A stretch of 64,000 nucleotides of DNA from assembly GCA_028554755.1 (NCBI GenBank), contig JAPTOF010000016.1:9957001-10021000 (forward strand), in the 5' to 3' direction. Below are positions 59,266-64,000 of this stretch, piece by piece. This stretch comes from Cordia subcordata (taxonomy: Eukaryota > Streptophyta > Magnoliopsida > Boraginales > Cordiaceae). The notes below the pieces were generated by a model. The model made no database searches, was not told the origin of the DNA, and saw nothing but the letters and a program-made list of their open reading frames with translations. The number at the start of each line of letters is the position of its first letter. Position 1 is the stretch's first letter. Position numbers and translations under genes: made by a program.

Positions 59266-59830
59266 TACTACAAGTGAAAGCTTTCAATGGAAACGGGCCA
59301 CGACAATAAAAGTATGGTGAGAATGCCTTAGATATTTTTATGGTTCAATTTCTTTTGGGGTCAAACATTTACTCATGTTGGATCAAGCATGTTTTAAGTT
59401 TTTCACAAGTAAGGGATTAGGAATACTTGACTCAAAAACAACTAAGTTTGTCTAAGGGATAGACGAGTTAGGATACTTATTTTTACGGGAGGGATGTCAT
59501 CATATAAGTTAAATGGAGAAGTAACATGGTATTTCCTAGTCCATCTTGGTGCCTTATACATGTCAGTATACAACCTAGTCAATAGAGCAACCTATGTGAA
59601 CGTGAGGGAACACACAGCATTATTCTTAATGTGTCCAAGTAACAACGTTAAAAAATGATGTCAACACTGAGTGGGCATGTCTTGGAAAAGATATGCCTAT
59701 TCACCAATATTAACACTATCTATAATTAAAAAGCAAATTAGATTGGAAAAGGCACAACCTTTAATTTTGTAGGTCTTTCTCATTAAATCCATCAATATTT
59801 CATTTCATAAAGTGGCAGAATGATTTTCAT
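59266..59830 (+). repeat. Right copy of the repeat at 47301-47942
   Basis: See the left copy. It directly follows the copia RT remnant, so the pair may be the LTRs of one old, internally deleted element. Confidence 0.7.
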
Positions 59831-60503
59831 AGTTGATTGTGTGTGAAGTTATTGTTAAAGCTCCAGTGGTCTACCATTAGTTTTATAACAAATGAAGAAA
59901 AAAAATGAAAAATTGTCAACATCAAAGTAAATAAGTTTTATTCTAAGAATCAAAAGTATGCCTCCCTGTATTTTTCAATAAGCTATGTGTTTATTTGATT
60001 GTTTATGATAATCAAATTTAAGTTTAGTAAAGAACCTCTATTTCAAAAAGCTATTGTAAGGAAAAATATTTAAAAATAACATCTTTCTTTTCATTTGCTT
60101 TGATTACAAACAAAGAACATTGACAATGACGTCATAATCAAGTATCCCATGTTAACTTACTAGCTAAAAAGTTACCCAACATTCCCGTATTTATCAAGTG
60201 TTGATATTTCTCAATTATTTTTTTGTTTCTTTTCCAAATGATACTTCCTCTTAAACGACTGTAAGTATATACTATAGATAGCATTTGCTTTCTGAACACT
60301 CTTCATATTATTATGCACTATCAATTCTTCCTATTTATAGGGAAGAAAAGATCCCTCCTTAGCTGCCTCATCATAATTTCATTTGCCTCTGCTTCATTTC
60401 TTCTTTTGCTAATTCAAATAGTTTTTGACATGATATATAACAGTTATAGGGTTTAATGCTTTTATTTGTTAAAATAATGTGAAACAAAACTAGTAGAGAA
60501 AAG
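59831..60503. promoter_or_regulatory. Upstream region of the DC1 gene
   Basis: AT-rich, no coding frame. A TATA-like tatatactatagatag at about 60266 and a leader of roughly 200 bases would fit, but this is only positional inference. Confidence 0.35.
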
Positions 60504-62505
60504 ATGGATTCTATTTCTCACTTTTGCTACGATCATCCATTATGGCCCGAATATGTATACCCTGATTCTTGTCCTAGAGAGTGTGAAATTTGCTTAGATG
60601 AGATACGTGGTGATTCCTATTCTAGTAAGGACACGGTTACGGGTGCGGAAGGTTTATATTTAGCTCCAGTATTCAGCATCCATGATCAATGTAGCAAGTT
60701 GGCAGAAGAAGTAAGCCTCCCCTTTCATCCCCATCTCCTCTCCCTTTCTCCACCCGATCCCGAACGTGGTTCCCGTTGTAGTTTGTGCGATGCTCCTATT
60801 CCAGTTTTCTACTCTTGTTCTAAATGTGGGTTTTGTTTGTGTTTTAAGTGTGCTTCGCTAACTCCAGTTCAAGACAACCCATATCTTTTCAACCTAGACT
60901 TTTCTGCTCCTCCTGGACGACGAGGCCTTTTTCGATACAGATGTAAACACTGCAAGCTAAAGATGGAAGGTTTGGTGTATTTTGACCCTATGTCCAGTTG
61001 TTTACTGCATGAGTCATGCGCTAATTTGCCTGCACAAATTAGTCATCCATTCCACCCATCACACCTTTTGACTGTCCGTACTAATAACGGACTTTCCGAG
61101 GATGTCCCGTCACACCCTTTGACTTTCCGTAGTAATAACGGACTTCCGAGGATGTCGTGTGCTATATTTGTGGAGTAGAACCCTATGGTTACTACTTCCG
61201 TTGTTCTTCTAAGTGTGACTTTGTTTTAGATGTTCATTGTGCTTTTCTGGTGCCCACAACAAATAATAATAAGACTAGTTCTACTACTACTACTACTTAT
61301 GATGAGTCTTCTAATAAGCATAAGGTGGTGCTCCACACTCAACATCCATTGATTCAATGTGATATGTCAAGGAATGTTGTAATTCGTTGTCGCGCATGTT
61401 TTGAGACGTGCAAGAAGAGCTCATCAGTCTATGTATGCCTTGAGTGCCATATCATTTTGGATGAATCTTGCGTAACATCGCCCTTGAACCTTCAGCACCC
61501 TTTTCACTGGCAACACCCACTCAGTCTAATACAGATTTTTGACGATTTTTTCGTCTGCGATGCTTGCAATGAATTACAAAGGACGTTTAGGTATGCTTGT
61601 TTGGATTGTGGTTTTGTAATTTGTACACCATGTGCTTCTTGGCCAGTTCTTCCTCCGGTTATAAACTCTGAGCTACATCCACACCCACTTGCTTTTCTTG
61701 ACAAGTTATTAACTCAAGGAAATTTCCGTTGTGATGGATGTGGCCAAACGGGCACTACCCCTTTCTTATGCTGCATGCAATGTGGGTTTTACCTCCACCT
61801 ATATTGCGTTCCTGAATTACCACGTATACTCAAGCATAAAAGACACCTACATCCACTCTCTTTTACCCGTTCTCCTATTCAAGACTTTTCAGATGAAGAT
61901 GAGGAGGAAGAAGCACAGTTCTATTGTCATGCTTGCGAACAAAGGAGGAGGTTGATTGACCCCACCTACTATTGTGCAGATTGTCACTTTGTTGCTCATG
62001 TTAAATGTTTAATTCCTGAGGTAGGTAATGTACGTCGGGCGAGAGCCCCCAGTGATCCAATCCTCTTGATATATGTTTATATATATACACCATACATATA
62101 TATATATATATATATATATGTGTATGTATGTATGTATGTATATATAGTTTAGAACTTTTATAAATTAATTAATTAAGCTCTTATTTTGCATTTTCGATTC
62201 TATCACATTTTGAGATATCATCCAAAAGAATTGCTAGGGAAGAGGACAAAACAAGCGGCTCTACGGTCAATGCGCCACCCGATGATGCTGAGGATGCTGA
62301 GGATACTGAGGATCCACTTACCCGTGCGCAAACTATGGTTGCTGAACTCCAATCTGAAAACGAAAGTCTTATCAAAGAGGTAAGAGAATATGAAAAAATA
62401 CTAAATTCATTAACAGACCAGTACAAAAAAAATGCAAAGAAGATGCATCAGATTGCACATGTAACTGGCGTGGCAAAAGGTAAGCCACTTTACGAAGCTG
62501 TTTGA
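60504..62505 (+). CDS. DC1 (C1-like zinc finger) protein gene, two exons, frameshifted
   Basis: Exon 1 60504-62020, intron 62021-62214 (GTAGGT...TTTTGAG, phase 0), exon 2 62215-62505, stop TGA 62503-62505. Exon 1 codes for repeated Cys/His modules: CEICLDEI, CSLCDAPIPVFYSCSKCGFC, YRCKHCKLKM, CYICGVEPYGYYFRCSSKCD, CRACFETCKKSSSVYVCLEC, CDACNEL, CDGCGQTGTTPFLCCMQCGF, CHACEQRRRLIDPTYYCADC, each with following H-P and C. DC1 proteins are plant-specific and proposed to bind lipid, metal or protein partners in stress responses; the partner of this one is unknown. Exon 2 adds 96 codons of acidic and coiled-coil sequence (AEDAEDTEDP, then a Leu/Glu-rich helix). A one-base deletion near 61144 shifts the frame and meets a stop at 61176, so this allele should give only about 224 residues unless the base is a sequencing error. 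Confidence 0.85.
61059..61159 (+). repeat. 51-bp tandem duplication in the DC1 exon
   Basis: Copies at 61059-61109 (51 nt) and 61110-61159 (50 nt). Both hold taataacggact followed by tccgaggatgtc; the first has ggactttcc, the second ggacttcc. The missing T is the frameshift. Confidence 0.95.
62090..62145. repeat. (TA)n/(GTAT)n microsatellite in the DC1 intron
   Basis: TA and TGTA repeats within the 194-bp intron; read as coding they give the spurious Tyr/Ile tail of the unspliced frame. The corresponding tract in the 30-kb copy is longer. Confidence 0.9.
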
Positions 62506-64000
62506 GTGACCAGCATCTCTTCAAGTGTTGAATCTATTTTTACCAGATCACTGTCCTACCATTTGCAGTTGTGGATTAATAGATTACTACTCTTACCCAA
62601 ATAAATATTATTCTACGACATTATTGTTGCAATGATAGGGATAGCATATAACACGCCATGGTGTAAACTTCAGAAGTCATACAAAATTTTAAGCCTTTAA
62701 GGCAAGTCAATAGCAACAAAGCTCTTAACCAACAATAAGTAGGAAAGTCTAACCAATTTCTTCTGGCCACATCTCTAGCAAAAAACAAGATTAAGACAAA
62801 CCAGAACTCAAATCCCAGTGAATGCCTTCTTCCCCCCACTTGAGGACCCAGTTGGAATCGCCTTCAACACATTGAATCTCACTGTCTTTGACAATAGCCT
62901 GAAAAAGACAAACGAATCCCATTATTGCTAGTGAAATTTAATAACTTCAAAGTGGCATTGAGAAACAAGCGATGAATATTAACCTACACTGGTTATTAAT
63001 AATTGTTGGAATACATTCCTCTAACGTAGAAAAATAATAAACTCTAGGACCACCTTTTAAGGTCCTAGGCCACGCTTCGTATTAACTAATTGGTTTTTAT
63101 GATAAAACTTTAGTGATTCTGCATATAGTATCAGAGCTGAACTTTTAATCCAATCTTCGCGTTACGCATGTCCACATGTGATCCGTCAAGCTCGTCCATT
63201 GTGCACATCCATTTACGTGGTGGCTCATGCAAGTAGCAAAACTGCATCCGTCTTGGGTCATTGTGGTCGGCCATCCCTACAAGCAGTCAAACTGCATTCA
63301 TTTGGTTTTTATGGTAGAACCTCAGTCATTCTTCACTTGGTATTTTTAGCCCAGTTTCTCGCATGGTGCATGTGTGATCCGTCTCTCTTGTAGTTTAGCT
63401 TATGTGAGTTCTTGAACTTGTTTCGAGCCACACAATCATCCAAGTTCTATATAAGGATTTTAACAATCATCCAAGTTCTATGCAAGGATTTTAAACAATT
63501 ACTTTTATGATGGAACCTCAGTGATTCTTCACGTAGTATTAAAACTAGGTCAATTTAGGCCCAATTTCTTGCAGGGTGTATGTGTGACCCATCTATCTTG
63601 TAGTTTAGCTAGTATGAACTCTTGATTCTTAGTTCTCGGCTCTTCGCTCTTGGTTTTTGGTTCTTGGTTCTTAGTTCAGGTCACACAGGGGGGTGCTGGA
63701 ATAAATTCCTCCCACGTAAAAAAATAATAAACTCTAAGACTACCTTATAAGGTCTTGGACCACTTCTTGACTTCTATGATGAAATCTCAGTAATTCTTCA
63801 CAATATGATCTCCCTTTTTCTGTCACGCCCTGAAATTTGCTAGACAATTGGGAACGAGACTACTGCGTGCCAAGAAAGAGAAGCCCCTATAAGCCGCCAG
63901 GCTACACATTCTCTTTTGCCATTAAATCCATTAAGGTACAAATAATATTTCAAATATTCTACAAACTCAAAAAAAAAAGGAAAAAAATATCACTACCTCA
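62506..64000 (+). repeat. DC1 downstream flank, homologous to 30.4-32.0 kb
   Basis: No gene. It matches the sequence after the decayed exon at 30238 in the same order, including the TRIM and the final stretch 'caaataatatttcaaatatt' at 63939 (31903 in the other copy). The homology continues to the window edge. Confidence 0.85.
63004..63802 (+). mobile_element. TRIM-like mini-retrotransposon
   Basis: LTR1 63004-63125 starts TGTTGGAATACATTCC. It is followed at 63126 by TAGTATCAGAGC (tRNA-Met-type primer site). LTR2 63694-63802, preceded by cacacagggggg, starts TGCTGGAATAAATTCC and ends ATTCTTCACA. The interior of about 560 bp is non-coding, with internal duplications such as aatcatccaagttctat (63433 and 63464). 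Flanks ataat and atatg do not give a clear duplication. Confidence 0.72.

Noticed and set aside
61731..62152. Tyr/Ile-rich C-terminal tail of the DC1 frame and the overlapping frame 61731-61955
   Set aside because: The tail is unspliced intron microsatellite; the other frame is a shadow of exon 1.

Overview
This is nuclear DNA of a flowering plant, almost certainly a eudicot. It is AT-rich, its genes have small exons and GT-AG introns, and about two thirds of it is plant transposable elements: Ty1/copia of at least four kinds, Ty3/gypsy of the Tat and Athila-like kinds, CACTA, hAT-like MITEs, a TRIM and a LINE scrap. I cannot name the species from sequence alone. Only two host genes are well supported. 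I saw no tRNA, rRNA, CRISPR array or bacterial-type operon.

Layout. 1-1970: 3' end and 3' LTR of an Athila-like gypsy element. 3452-10294 (minus): an intact nine-exon gene for a 529-residue membrane protein with a signal peptide and five membrane segments, a prominin-like layout; its large second intron holds a solo LTR with a perfect target duplication. 10295-12430: AT-rich intergenic DNA with a fold-back MITE. 12430-13790: decayed copia 3' end. 14157-21637: a nearly complete copia element with a broken coding region and a 3' LTR carrying three 214-bp tandem units. 22121-22980 (minus): LINE RNase H scrap. 22997-24550: non-autonomous CACTA element with a TTC target duplication. 26640-27800 (minus): copia RNase H and LTR remnant. 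28900-29896: gypsy LTR-like DNA. 29897-32000: a partial copy of the 3' part of the DC1 gene and its downstream DNA, including a TRIM. 32390-33985: an inverted Athila-like LTR relative. 35201-46179: a decayed Tat-lineage gypsy element with dual RNase H and an antisense, intron-containing extra ORF. 46230-47100: minisatellite, AT-rich and G-rich tracts. 47301-59830: nested repeats, with a young SIRE-type copia element (47943-57533, target duplication GAGAG, extra third ORF) inside an older repeat; a hAT-like MITE sits in an older copia fragment (58291-58850). 60504-62505: a two-exon DC1 (C1-like zinc finger) gene with a single-base deletion inside a 51-bp tandem duplication. 62506-64000: its downstream flank with a TRIM, homologous to 30.4-32.0 kb.

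How it fits together. There is no operon logic here. The region is a gene-poor stretch in which a membrane-protein gene and a DC1 gene survive among layered insertions. The order of events can be read locally: the TRIM entered the DC1 downstream flank before that flank was duplicated to 30 kb; the SIRE element entered an already repeated sequence and has suffered little since. The most unusual items are the spliced-looking antisense ORF of the Tat element, the extra ORF of the SIRE element, and a palindromic CCGGTCGACCGG motif recurring in the LTRs or spacers of two different element families. I found no convincing new biological system.
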